DNA from: Capitulum mitella
Lineage: Eukaryota; Arthropoda; Thecostraca; Pollicipedomorpha; Pollicipedidae
Reading direction: 5' to 3'
Length of the DNA: 64,000 nucleotides
Assembly: GCA_030062745.1 (NCBI GenBank)
Contig: CP099839.1
Coordinates: 34,939,293-35,003,292, forward strand
Positions 49,701 to 62,600 of the stretch are shown here, one piece after another. A program made the translations under genes and the position numbers. A model generated the notes under the pieces. The model did not search any database, was not told the DNA's origin, and was given only the letters and a program-made list of their open reading frames with translations. Every line of letters starts with the position of its first letter. Position 1 is the stretch's first letter.

Positions 49701-51161
49701 CACATCGGGCTTTCCTGCGTGGCGCGCGTTACACAGGTCGCAGCAGTCTTCTCCTCAGTCTGGGATGTATGTTCCATTATTTCTCTGGGCCTGGGTTCTC
49801 ACAGTATCAGATCTGACGTACATGGAAACTTTCAGCCATTACACAAAATTATCGTAAAGTGAGTGTGATATTTGGAACATTAAATGGAAGGCAGACAGAC
49901 TTTTTTAGAATGACTGGGGCACACGCAATGATAGCCGGAAAACTTAATCCAGCATTGACTGGGGTATTTTGTCTCCTTCATTTGACTGGAACGCCCGAGT
50001 CGGCTGCATGAAACGGCAATCGACAGTGCCGAACCTTGCGATCCCGTAACATAGCCTTTTTTACTTCTGGGCCACTGATAGCATGACAGGACGGGTCAAA
50101 CAGAAAGAAGTGGCAATTTTCTAGAGAGTCGCGTAATCTCAAAAGCAAAACGAGACAAGCAGAACGAGACAAGGTCACGTGGTGATACGCTCCTGGCGGC
50201 ATGACCTCATATTCTAAATGACACCTGACCCAAGGTCATATAGGTTCAAGGTCGTAAGTCGGGTCAGATTTGACCTCTGGTACAGCGTGTCATGAGATGC
50301 TTGTTTTCTAGCCCATTTGACACGGAGATTCAAAAAAAAAGACGCTTTCAAAGAGTCTGGGGCACAAAAAAACTTTGAAATGCCCCAAATCACCGTGCAT
50401 ATCCAATATTGTAGCATTTTGTTGTTTCAGACTGGTAATACCACGAGCTCGCTAGTGACCTCAGTGTAACAGCTCTAGATGGCCTTACCAGTCATTATGT
50501 CTTACGTTGCACATTTCCCGCAAATTTTGCATAATATTGCAAAGGCCGATGATATCTTCACGCTGGCCATCCACAACGCCAAACAGACGAGACCAGTTTA
50601 CTCGTTTAGTTGAAATCTGCATAAAACTACCAACGCTCAAACAAGGAGAAAATATTGCAGTGTTGCAAGAAACTGTGGTGAGTCCTGCGTGCAGTTTGTT
50701 GCAAGAAAACTCGATAATCCCTCTGGCCGTATCCAAAGGTCGGTTTGCGTTCAGCCCATTTCCTAAAATATATTCTCACTGGACCCGGAAAATGAAAAAG
50801 ACGTATTTGACGTAGGATGACGTAATATGAGGTCAGAGGAGCTCGATATTAAAGTATCAGGTCATGTTGATTTGCAGTGCGAGCCACGGTTACCATGTGT
50901 TGTAAAAGCACAGATAATAAAACGGTGAAGTAAAATTGAACGTCAAATCGCAAAACATGGTCATCTTTATTACGCCATTAGGTTTTGACCGATGATGACC
51001 TCGTTTTCAGATTTTCGTGAGAATGAGCAAAATTTATCTAAAAAAGATAAAGTTTCCGAACGTTGCGTTTATTCGCTTGGGAGATACATAAGAAATGCAT
51101 GGGGGGCGTTAAACGTCCCTCCCAGCCATAAGCTGGTTAAAACCCATGACTGAAGACTGCA

Positions 51162-51222
<61 letters not shown>

Positions 51223-51757
51223 CCCATATAGCTCTAGGAGCAAGCGACATTTTGGTATCAGTCATATTGGCCAGTGGTATCGCTTTGTCAGTATTTTCCT
51301 TTTGATATGTGGCAAATAATTGTCATCGGGTAATAAACCAACTCAGTACTTTTGATCGGTTGACAGATGAAAGACCTATAGGGGCCATGCAGCCCTGTGG
51401 TTGTTATGGTCTAAGGCCAGATGGCAAACACACAGAGAGACACCAAAAAGGCCAAAGGCACCAAGGGAAATAGCAATCATGAAAAAGGGAATGCTCGATG
51501 AATAACGCATGCTTTGAACTGAGATGGTCAAGATGTAGCATGTAGTCGTAAAAGCCAATATGTAATGTATGTTGTGTCTCAAAACACTACACATTCGGAG
51601 TAATCCAATTTTCCACGGTTTTCCTCAGTATCCTATCCAGTTGTGTCCTATTTACAGCTGCTGCTGGAAGCCGCGAATGGTGGAAGCCGATTACTGTTGA
51701 GAGAGGACTATGTTTCTATTTTTGTGTGATAGAGGATATATACACACACACACACAC

Positions 51758-51839
<82 letters not shown>

Positions 51840-53560
51840 ATGTATATATAATAACAGTAACAGTAATATTTTTCATTTAATGGCATTTTTTATTCTGGTT
51901 ATTTTTGGGGAAAATCGAGTGCTGGAAACGTATTGGGCACATTTTTTTCAGACTAATGCAGCATATTTATGAGATCTGCACCAAGGTGGAACATTCCTTG
52001 TGATACTGTTCTTCCGTGTGGTAAAGACTGTCTTTGGAATGCCATTTGAAAGCAATTATGCTGGGATTCCGGCTGTCTGGCGGTTTCTTGAACGATTTCA
52101 CATCTTGTTGATGAACTGTAGGCTGCCGTTTGCCGATTTCCGATAGGAAACTGATGCGCTGTAGTACGAATTTCGTTAGGAAGTTTTAACTTGCCATGGC
52201 ATTGTTTGGTTTTTGGCATCTCAACCATAAATACAGGCCAACAATAAATGGCAAGACCCTGGGCAATGATGAACAGCAAGGACCAGATTTAGAGGACGTA
52301 CTGGACTCGGACCAGGACCTGGCGAACACCAACGACCACATTCTCAACATGGTTCGCAGCGGTTTTGAGGTCAGTGCAATCTTGATATATCCGATTCCCG
52401 GATTTGTGGTAATTCTGCACTGGCTAATGCTTGATATAAAACGCTATGATGGGTAATCAGATGTCAATAGTGTAACACGTGGCACATTTCAGTATTCACC
52501 GGACTTTCCTTTGGGTCCGTAAAATGTTATTTTGGAACTCTTGCGTCACTCCTTTTTGTGCCCCAAAAATGTTTCTGATGTAGGTACCGCCACCACATCA
52601 TCCCAATACCATTAGGCAAGGCTGGAAAAGCTGTTGTTTTTCTGGGCGTCAGGAGACACAAAATATGGGTTACCGAAAAGCATTTATTCTTTGAAGAACC
52701 TGCAATACAAATGCATTAAAATTGCGTTATTTCGTTTATTTAGACCCCAGACTTGTATGGTCTCGAATACTACATATTTGTGCTGTAGCACAAAAAACGA
52801 GTTTCCAGCCATGCCACTGCGTGAAAATAAAAATCACTAAGCGCTAAGCAAGGTGGTTAGACCGTTGGTTCACACCAGTTGGTTGGTCGGTTCAGACCAG
52901 TTTAGGTGTGTTATAAGCTTCACAGCGACAATCGAACTGTGTGTCACGTAGACTGTGTCCTGGTTCTGGACCCACAGGCGGCGCAGACGTACATACAGAC
53001 GTTCGAAATAGTGAAAACATGGTTCTACGAAAACATGAGGACGGACATGTCGACTTTTGCAAACGTTGGATGTGGTACGTGTTTTGTACGAGTTTTTATT
53101 GCCTACCGTATTTCCATTTTCATTGACTATCGACTCTCACTAAGCACATCTTTTGAATGTGTGCCCTTGAAAAGACGTGTGGCCAGTTTTGATTCTGTTT
53201 TCTTGGCATCTGGTGCCGGGCAAAGCACTGCCTTGCGAATAACAAGTCTTGCTTTATACCAGATCTGGAAAAGTTCAGCACGGCGTTGGCCAAATTCACC
53301 AGCCAGGTGAATCAGGTGAAGAACATCCCAGCAGAACGCAAGCTGGGCATGTTCTGCGTGAACGCTGCGACCGTCAAAGAGATGGTGCGACCGTCGCCGG
53401 AAGACTGCTTGGACGAAATACACAAAATCATGCCGGCGTGAGTAATCCCTGTGACGTCATAAAGTGTAAGACGAGGGGAGGAGTATGGAGCTAACGTGCA
53501 TATGTATAAAATACCTTTTCTGGTGGTCATCAAACACTGCTCTCTGTTTAAAACCACTTC

Positions 53561-53610
<50 letters not shown>

Positions 53611-53661
53611 AACATAAAAGATATAAAAATATAGTAAAGGCAATAAAAAATAATATAAGGA

Positions 53662-53715
<54 letters not shown>

Positions 53716-56700
53716 ACGGAAACGGTAATCCAAGCCCGAAGCGACAGTGCTCAGTAGATGTTACGGAACATAATCAAAGCAAATGAACACTGTCGTAAAA
53801 AGGCGAGGCAAAGCTGTGTGCACAGAAACTCATTGATATTCCAGATCGTTAAGAATAAGTACCAGTCATTTGTCTTGCTTCGTCCAGTGTTGATGTACAT
53901 CGACACGCTCCTTCCCAGTAACTGAGGCTGCATTGTCTTTCAGGGTGACAAAGGCGCGCGTAGAGGCGTTAATGACGGAATCGCAGGATGCTCACTACAA
54001 GCTGGAAATAACTCCGGCGACCACCGACGAATACGTGACATTCCTAACCTTTCTGGATGACATATCCATCAGGGTTTGTGCAAGATACATTACTAGTGTG
54101 CAAAACATTGCTGGCGCCGAAGCAGAGGGCCGGTTCCCATAAGTGGATTTTGAAGGTTATTGTTCTGTGATAGGTATTCTCAGCTTCGTTGTAATCTTAC
54201 ATGGCTCAGTTTTTCAGATGACCGCTGGTAGATGGGAAGGTACAATCCATCCACCAGGGTTTTTGCGAATGGATGGTTGCAAATTCTGTTTTGTAACCTT
54301 ATCTATCGTTCTGAACTTTCGTGCAACTGGTTTTAAATTTCTGAACTTTGAACTCTTCGCAAGTATTCTGCAACATTTTAGGTAAATGCCTGGAAAGGTC
54401 ATGCAGCTATGCTGTCGTCCATGAGGACATGCCATGAAGATACCCCGATGCGGCTCTGGTCCGTCATCGTAAGGCAAACGTTTAAAGCGCTTTGCATTAC
54501 GAGTACGAGTACGAGTTTTCGTTCTCAGCTTTATCCACGGATGTCGCCGGTGTCCGACCCGTGACCTCCGCACTAGGGTCCTCATTTGGGTCACGGACAT
54601 CGTAAGTCATGATCACCCGTCGATCCTTGAAGTTCTTGACCTTTTTTGGGCTTGCATTGACATCAGGAAATTGGCGTTAAGAAGAAATGGGAGTTGGTGA
54701 GACCCTAGTCGCCGTCAGAGCTTGTCCGCCATCGATTGGAAAGGGCCTAAAGGGTTCGCCGTGTATGATGCAATGGGAATCAGGATCCACTAGTCTGACT
54801 TCATTTGAAGCCTGCCAAGTCACCATACCATGCAAGGCGCACGCTAGCAGGCGGCTTGCGCTGCGCTTGCATTGCGCTGAGTGCAAACTGCGCGTGCGCT
54901 CAGCTTGTACAGTGTCATTTTACGTGGGACATCTGGGTTTTTCCCTGATTTCCCTGATCACTTTGTGAATTTGTGCCTTTAGCTACTGGTCGGACTTCGC
55001 CTCCCATCTTCCTGCGTGAACCCTTATGCTTCATCACGTTCCAGAAGTCTTCCAAAGGTCGCAGCTGTTGCACACAGGAATAGTTCATGTCACATGCCAC
55101 GCAAGGCACCCCTTCCTCCTCCAGGAGGTCGAGTGTCTCCCAGGTGCAGTGTGCGCTCGTTAGGTCGGCCAGAAGAGCATGTCGCGGTCAGGATACCTGG
55201 AGTCCAGAAACGGCACAAGAAGCATCCTGATACACTTCTTGCGGAACTGTTCGCCGGCCACTTTTGTCTTGCATAGGAATATGACAGGCAAGGTGATCCC
55301 ACGCGGGCTGATGACAAATCAAACCAGCAGCTTCCTGGGAAACTTGCACTCTTCGCGGAACATCGCTTCCGGGGACACGTCAGCACGTACACGGGCTTCG
55401 TAGCCTGCGTTTGCTGACATCTAACTGCCGCTTGTGGTGAAGTAGGACTCGTCTTCCGTGGCGATGTCAACCTCCTTGTTTAGCGCCAATGGACCTCGCG
55501 ACAGCTTCCGGATGTCAGTGTTCTGAGTTGCTGCCTGCAGCTGGTGCTCCGTAACTTTCGGTGCTTTCCGCGTCTCTCGGTACTTCAGGTCAGCCGCGTT
55601 CAGAACCTTTTGGATGCACGACCTCGGAATTCCAGTTTTTCTAGCCAAAAATCTGGAGACACACAAGCATTGCCGCTGGCCGTTGTGGAACAGGTCGTTG
55701 TTCCTTCTTCAAACCAGCCTGCATTTTGGCGGCCCTTTTCCGTTCCCCTGCTCATTGATCCTTACTTTTTTCTGTGGTCCTGTAGAGCTTCCCTGAAAAT
55801 TTTGTGGGACCGGAAATGTCGGACAGTGCCAGATTCCTTCCACCTGGGATTATGTGAAACAAAATCCGCTTCCGTGCTTGGAGCATCCTGCTTACGTAAC
55901 GACGCTATACTTGCGACAGAATGCAGATAAGAAGAGAGAGTTTCAAACAGATATTTGTCAGTTGTTGAATATGCGTGCGCCAAATGATATTTAAAAGCCT
56001 GCGGTGGCTCCAGAGACATTGCCATGGAAAATTTGTGATTTCATAGAGGCCACCCGTTACCTGTAATCCTGTCATCTTTCTGTTGGGTCTGTGCGCAGCA
56101 TTCAGATTAGTCTCACTTTGTGTGTATCTCGCCTTTGCTGTGAGTCTGGGACAGGAGTCTAGTAATTGATGACAGTGTTATTACGCAACTTCACGCCTAC
56201 GCTTCTGTTCACCAGATCGAAAGTTTAGAGCAGGAGGCGGACGTGGTGTGCCAGATGGTGGAGCTCATGGAGGATTACCAAACGCCGATCCCTCCGGAAT
56301 ACATCGCAGAATTCAACGTCAGTCGCTGTAGCACCTGCTGTTACTGCAGCTCCTTACGTGCTGTCCGTTTCCGTCGAATGGCTTGGGGATGATTTAGCGT
56401 TCCACTTTTTCAGTGAACGGGTCGTTTAACATACATTTTTATTGAAGTGCCCGGGTGCATTAAAGGGATTGCTGTATCTTTGTCGTCATATCATGGATGA
56501 ACTTGGCTGGTCTCACGCTGAAAACGTTTTTAGTACTGCAGTTTTCTGAAAGCGTTAGAATATTCAGAAAACGTAATTAATTGAGAACTATAATTCGTAG
56601 TCATCCGCTGATATGGCGCAATACGGATAGGCCAACACAAGCAAGGTCAACGCACGCAAGCGTTCATTGACCTGCGCCCACTTATAGCGCCACGCAGGTG

Positions 56701-59266
56701 CTGTAAAAGGACTCAGCTGAATAGGGCACACGGTAACCTGTAAGAAATACCTTTGGGAGTCCTTAGGAGGACAGTTTTAGAAGAGCATATATTACAGCGC
56801 TACTACGAAGAATACCACGCTACAACTTCGCCATATCAGTCCAAAACAGATATTATGGTGCAGTATTCTCTACGTACTCTTCGTTATGCAGTGTCGAATA
56901 CATCCAATAACGCAAGGGTGATGCACGAGATGACTAATGCTGCTTCGAAACTGGATGTATGAATGGTTTTATGTCCAGCCATGACGTGTTTCTGGTGTCC
57001 TTTTTTACGTCGCAGACGCTCAGCCCGACCGTATCGGTTCTTCACGACTTGACTGATAACTGTGTCAGCGACCGGGACGCGCTCGTTGAAAAACTGTCGG
57101 CCTCGCTCGCAAAGGACATTAAGAAGCTCACCAAGGATACTGAAACGGTCACACAGCAGATCGACGTAAGCACTCAGGGGTCGCCTCAAAGATGCTAACC
57201 ACTGCCGAGTATCCCGCGTGAGAGTCAGCAACGGTAATTGATCCAACTAATTAAAGTGCGCCGATGAGTTATGCCATATGTCCTGGTGCAGCAACCTGTA
57301 AAATAATATGATCGGTCACGACTTGGCAGAACCACATGAATCATTGTGAAATTATGTTATTTGTGAGGGGTCCTGGTGAAAGATCTTAGCGTTGCCGGAC
57401 AAGTACTGAGCTGAACGATTTGTCGAAAAATGAGCTTGACATCTTTTAATTCGTCCAAGCAGGATCCCGTTCTTCTCCAAATGGAAGCCGATCATGCAGA
57501 AGTTACTAATAAACTAGCTAGCTGCACAGCACTGCTCGGAAAGCAAGAAGAGCTGGCCACGACGTACAAGGAGCACCAGAAAAAATTCAGGGTAAGATAC
57601 CAGGCTGACGCGTGCGTTTCTGCATGCCTGTGCGTCCGTCAGCGTGTCGTCGCTTGTGTCAGCGAGCGTGCTCTTATGCTTGCGTCCGGACGTCTGGAGT
57701 CTGAAGACAGCACGGCGGCGGTAGTGCAGTATGTCGCAATGCTGGTATGAGGACCACTTCGCGCTGCGGTGTAAGCAGCCCTCCAAGGCGTACGGTATGA
57801 CAAGGAGCATCAAAGCACCAGATGCGCATCAACGCGCTGCGCTGGCCGTTCCGCGGTGCGTTTCCCGGCGCTGTACTGATACGGCAGTGGGAGCCTCTTT
57901 GATCAGAAGCCAGTTTTTGTATGACATTAGCTTCTGCACTGGTGATGCGCAGCTACGTTTGCTGTGCTCAAACTCTGACGAGGACGAACTGCTGCTTTAT
58001 GCCAGACTGGTTGAGGAGACCGTTTCCGTATCGTCTCCAAACACCCAGCCGATTGCCGAGAGCTTTTCATGAGTACGCCCGTCGGACAGAGGGCAGACTC
58101 GTCAGGTCCGGGCCGACGTGGCCGCTGACCGCGTTGTGACGCGCGACTCGCGGTCCACGCCTGCATAGCTCCTTCGCCCGGAGGCTGGGGTGATGAAAGT
58201 CAGGGGAAGAGGGAAAAAACAGGAAAGACCTGAAAAGGGTAAAAAAGAAATTGGTCATGTGACCGGTCGGGAGATAAAGCTAGGTGGCGCTGGGCGTTGC
58301 ATACTTCTGTTGAGCAGAAATTTCAGGTGAGACGCACTAACCAAACATACTGGCAAGCATACACATAACATGTAGTACGGCGGCATTCGTGGGTATAACA
58401 CGACTGGTATCCAGCGGAAATATTCAGTCTTTGTCTATTTCATCGCGGATTTTCAAAGTGCGCAGTGTGTGAATTGTGCGGAAGAGGTGTATTTGTAGCA
58501 CTTCATCACCACGAGCAGCATGAAATCTAAATACAGCATTGAATCCAAAGTGATATCCTTGGAAAGCTGAAGCTTATCCGTTGCTGGCTCTGTTTAGATG
58601 ACCTGTTGTCAGAAATTTTCTTTCGATCGTGTTAGTGATTTGTCCCAGGGATGATCACCCTTGCCGAACATTTGTCTTGCTTTTGTCCTGAACATATGTA
58701 TCACATTGATGTGTTTTTCATAGACATAGAAGCATATTAAATATTAAAAGTACCAATTAAGATCTGAAAACCTATATCAAAACTGATTAGATATACCTGG
58801 CGTCTTCTTTAATATTCAAGGCATGTTGAGGCTTTGACTTGCAGAACCATGTGGTGGCTGCAGTTTTGCTTGAATGTCCCATTACCAAGACAGTGGCTAA
58901 GTTTTCATAAAAAAAAATGCCAGGGAAACTTCAGGCTCGGTGGGATGAGCCATCGTGGTCATGAACAGCATGCAGGGGAACGACTAGTGTAAAAAGCAAT
59001 GTAAAAACACCGTTTTATCTGTCACTCTGACCAGCTCAAGCCAGGGAGGGAGCGGCACGAGCGGCTCCAGACCAGGGTGGGCTAGGACACGAGACAGGCA
59101 CGGGAAGCAAGGAAAGGCGAAGTGTCTGCGAGAATACTTGCAGCTTTCAGCTGGGACGTTTAGGACGCAAAAACGGACGGACGAGTCTGAAGAGAACAGC
59201 GAGGGCCAAGCTGGAGAAATATGTCAAGAAACAATGGCGGAGCCCACCGAATCACGGGCTGTGCCC

Positions 59267-59329
<63 letters not shown>

Positions 59330-59613
59330 GAGGAACAGATTGTTTTCTATACATTGGGTGTTAAACGCAGCATCTTTATCATCGTCAGCTGTGTTCTTTT
59401 CCTGTTTCTCGATTTGTCTAAAAACGGTTCGTTAATGGCGTTCGAGTTCGTACAGACGCTGTCCAGATGGTGTCATGTCATTACGGATTGGATAATTCAA
59501 CGTTTCAATCTGCTTTTGACTCAGTTCTCTGACGATGTTGAAAGCAAACTGAGGCGTTGAGTTTTCGTATACTTAAAGCATTTGGATTTTGTGTGTACGA
59601 ACTCTCTGTGTTA

Positions 59614-59670
<57 letters not shown>

Positions 59671-62600
59671 GTGTGTGTGTGCGTGTGTGTGTGTATGTGT
59701 ATTTGTGTGTAATGTGAGGTAACCGGTTGCCCTTCTGCTGCCGCTTTCAGCTTGAGGTGACAAAGATGGAACAGTTGGAGACGGCTCAGAATGAACTACG
59801 TCTCAGGCAGCTGCTGTGGGACTCCTTGGATGAGTGGGACAGCTTCCTCGCCGAAACACTAGTTGTAAGGACATCTTGTCTTTTCCATTATGTTCTTTTA
59901 ATTAATACCAGGCGTATTGCGGCTTTCCAGATGAGCTTGTTTCCTCTGTTTGAAAATTAATTGTGGTAACTCGAACTTGAAGTAGAGCCTGCCACTGAAT
60001 ATGCTGACCACGGAAGTGGTAGTTTTATTTTCCTTTGGTTCCTGCTGATGCCACTCATGACCGCTGATGCGGAGCTGATTGGCTTTTTTTGCAGCGATGA
60101 ATTTGTAGCACTAGAAACTCCGATGTACTGTTTGGTTCAGTTCTTAATATGTTGAGGTGATTGTTTCGTGTTCGCTTTCATAAGTGACAGTTCCCTGTAA
60201 AAACTTTATTTCCTGGTTTTCTTGGCTAAATATTGAATGCTCCAGCTAATGCATTATTTTACGAATGTTGTTTACTTTTTTAAGACACCAGATTAGCCGA
60301 ATCATGCGAAAACACTTGCAGATGACGAACCGCTTAGGTGTTCGGACACCAGACCTGTCTTACTAAAGGCAGAAGGCAGCAGGTTGTCACCAGCTTGTTG
60401 TGGCAGTTACTGTGGATAGATGTCGCGAATTTGGCAACATGTTTCTGATTAGTATTTAACATTATGGGACTGTCATGTTGTGCACTGGACCTCATAGTCG
60501 AGCTAGTACGTTGAAATGCTCCCACTCGGTGAGTCGGGTAGCTTGAAAAAAAACTTGGTTGTAGCAACAAAAGGAATGGCAAAAAGGAAACCACGTTATG
60601 GAATACGACATGCTGAGCAGAACGGTGAACTTTTGTCGTCTTCAGCCTTTTAAGTCGGCATTAGGAACCAATTGCCTGTCGTACTTTTCGACTGATTTGA
60701 CGTCGTAAAAAAAAACGACAGAACCGTTAAAAACGTGCGACTGCTCTTGATTGCTATTTAGCTCATTCATTGTTTCAATGCGGTGTTTGTGCCAGATATT
60801 TCGTACTCTTTCTCTCTCGGAAGGGAGCATAAAAACACATTGAGCTACATGCCATTCAATACCGCGCTGTTCGTACTGCCCATTGAAATGTCAATGATCC
60901 TTCATTGCGCCTTAAAAAGCCCCAGTTGTGTGCGTTTGTTTCGATTGGTGAGTGTTTTGCACCGACCGCGGCTTATATTTACGACTGTCATTGAGCTTCT
61001 GTAGGACGTCTTGAATGCATTATTGCGTTCGTCATCAAACAGGCACCTTTCGACGGCCTTGACGTCGAGGAACTAACCCAGCTGGTTGCCAAGTTTAACA
61101 AGACCGTGGTCCAGCTAGAAAAAGGGCTTCCTCCCAACAATGTGGTGGCCGTGCTGAAGGAGAAGGTCGACGACTTTAGAATAAAGGTAAACGCCATCAT
61201 TTGACTTGACCCTAGAATTTGGTGACACCGTTTTTTCACGCTCACCGTACAGGGAGTTGGTGTAATCCACTAAAGTTTTTCTCAGCCGAATTCGGATTTC
61301 TTACCTTCTCTGAAAGTCTGAAGTCAGTACCATGAAAGCCCACTCCTTTCGCGATGTTTTGTTTAGGAGAAATCCTGATCGGCTACGTTTCCTCGATGAA
61401 GGAAAAACGTTTAGCTTATTGCCGTACCCACAACGCTAACAGGCATTCCCGTATGGGGAGAGACCTTGTTTGGCCCTCCGCCGAGATCTCGAGAATTACC
61501 CGTCCGCTTTGAACAGAACAGACGGCAATCCATTCGCCAGGATGGAAGCTACATTTTTAAAAGAAATTTTGCAAAATAATCTTATTAGGGACGAATAAAG
61601 AAGGGGGGAGGGAAAAAGCCAGAATTGGAGTATTTTTTCTTTTAGCTCTGATGTTTGTTGACCGATTCGCATGCAGTTGACATGAATCGCAAACTAATTG
61701 ACGGAAATTTCCTTTTGGTCCTTACATGAAGAATTTTGAGAGGATTCATGATTGTTCACATGGTTTGGAAAATAGGAGCACTTAAGAAAACTGAATTAAC
61801 GTAAACGTTTAGGATCTTTCTTAAGCGTTTACGCGTCAATCTGCGTTTAGGAAAAAAAACAAATCACATATTATTCAAGTACTGCTGGCATAGGCGGCAC
61901 CATTGGACATGAAAAAAGACTGTCGTCATCGCATGTTCATCCAGTCATGTTGCGAACTTTTACCTCAGATGACCACAGATGAGCCCAGAGTCACTTAGAT
62001 TCATTTCATAGTGTTCGAAAACGTCTCCAGTCGTTTGAATCGACCGTATTTAAAAATTCTGTCGCCCGTCGTGATATAGGGTACGCGCGGACATTTTAGG
62101 TCATAGTTCCGTGACCCGACTTGATATTGACCTTAAGGACTAAGAAACAAAATCAGAGCCAAGTGAGAACGCTGAGCTGATTGACATTAATTCGGAATGC
62201 CCAATTTTGAAAATCAGTGACAAAAATATTCACATAAAATTAAATGTTTGCTCTTGACCCTGACCTGACATTGTGAACTTGCCGAAGATCAACAAAAAGA
62301 TGTTGCATGTTGGCCAGATTATTTGCCTAAACACTCATAACGTTTTAAGCCCCATCTTAAAAAGCTGTTTTCGGTAGTCATTGGTCTTTTACCCTCAACA
62401 GTGCCAGAAATGCCCGAGGTGCTTTCCAAAAACTTTGCCTGGCCCTGCCCCTGAGCAAAATACAGTCATGAACATTTGACATGACACATAGCAGGAATAC
62501 ATCAGAAAAGTGGTAAAGTTTCGTGAAGATACTTGAAAAACTATGGGAATGACGAACAAAACAACGGATGGGCTTCTGAAGTTCCTTCTCCGTCATGCGG

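Larger units (their letters stand above)
57592..59750. other. Dynein intron 15, largely unrecognised
   Basis: About 2.2 kb between exons 15 and 16, with the GA and TA/TG microsatellites as its only recognised content. Confidence 0.4.

Noticed and set aside
53312-53716. 134-codon minus-strand open frame
   Set aside because: It spans two TA microsatellites and is antisense to dynein exon 11.
59138-59560. 140-codon open frame with Arg-Glu repeat
   Set aside because: Its length depends on the GA microsatellite; the flanking parts have no recognisable domain, and it lies in a dynein intron.
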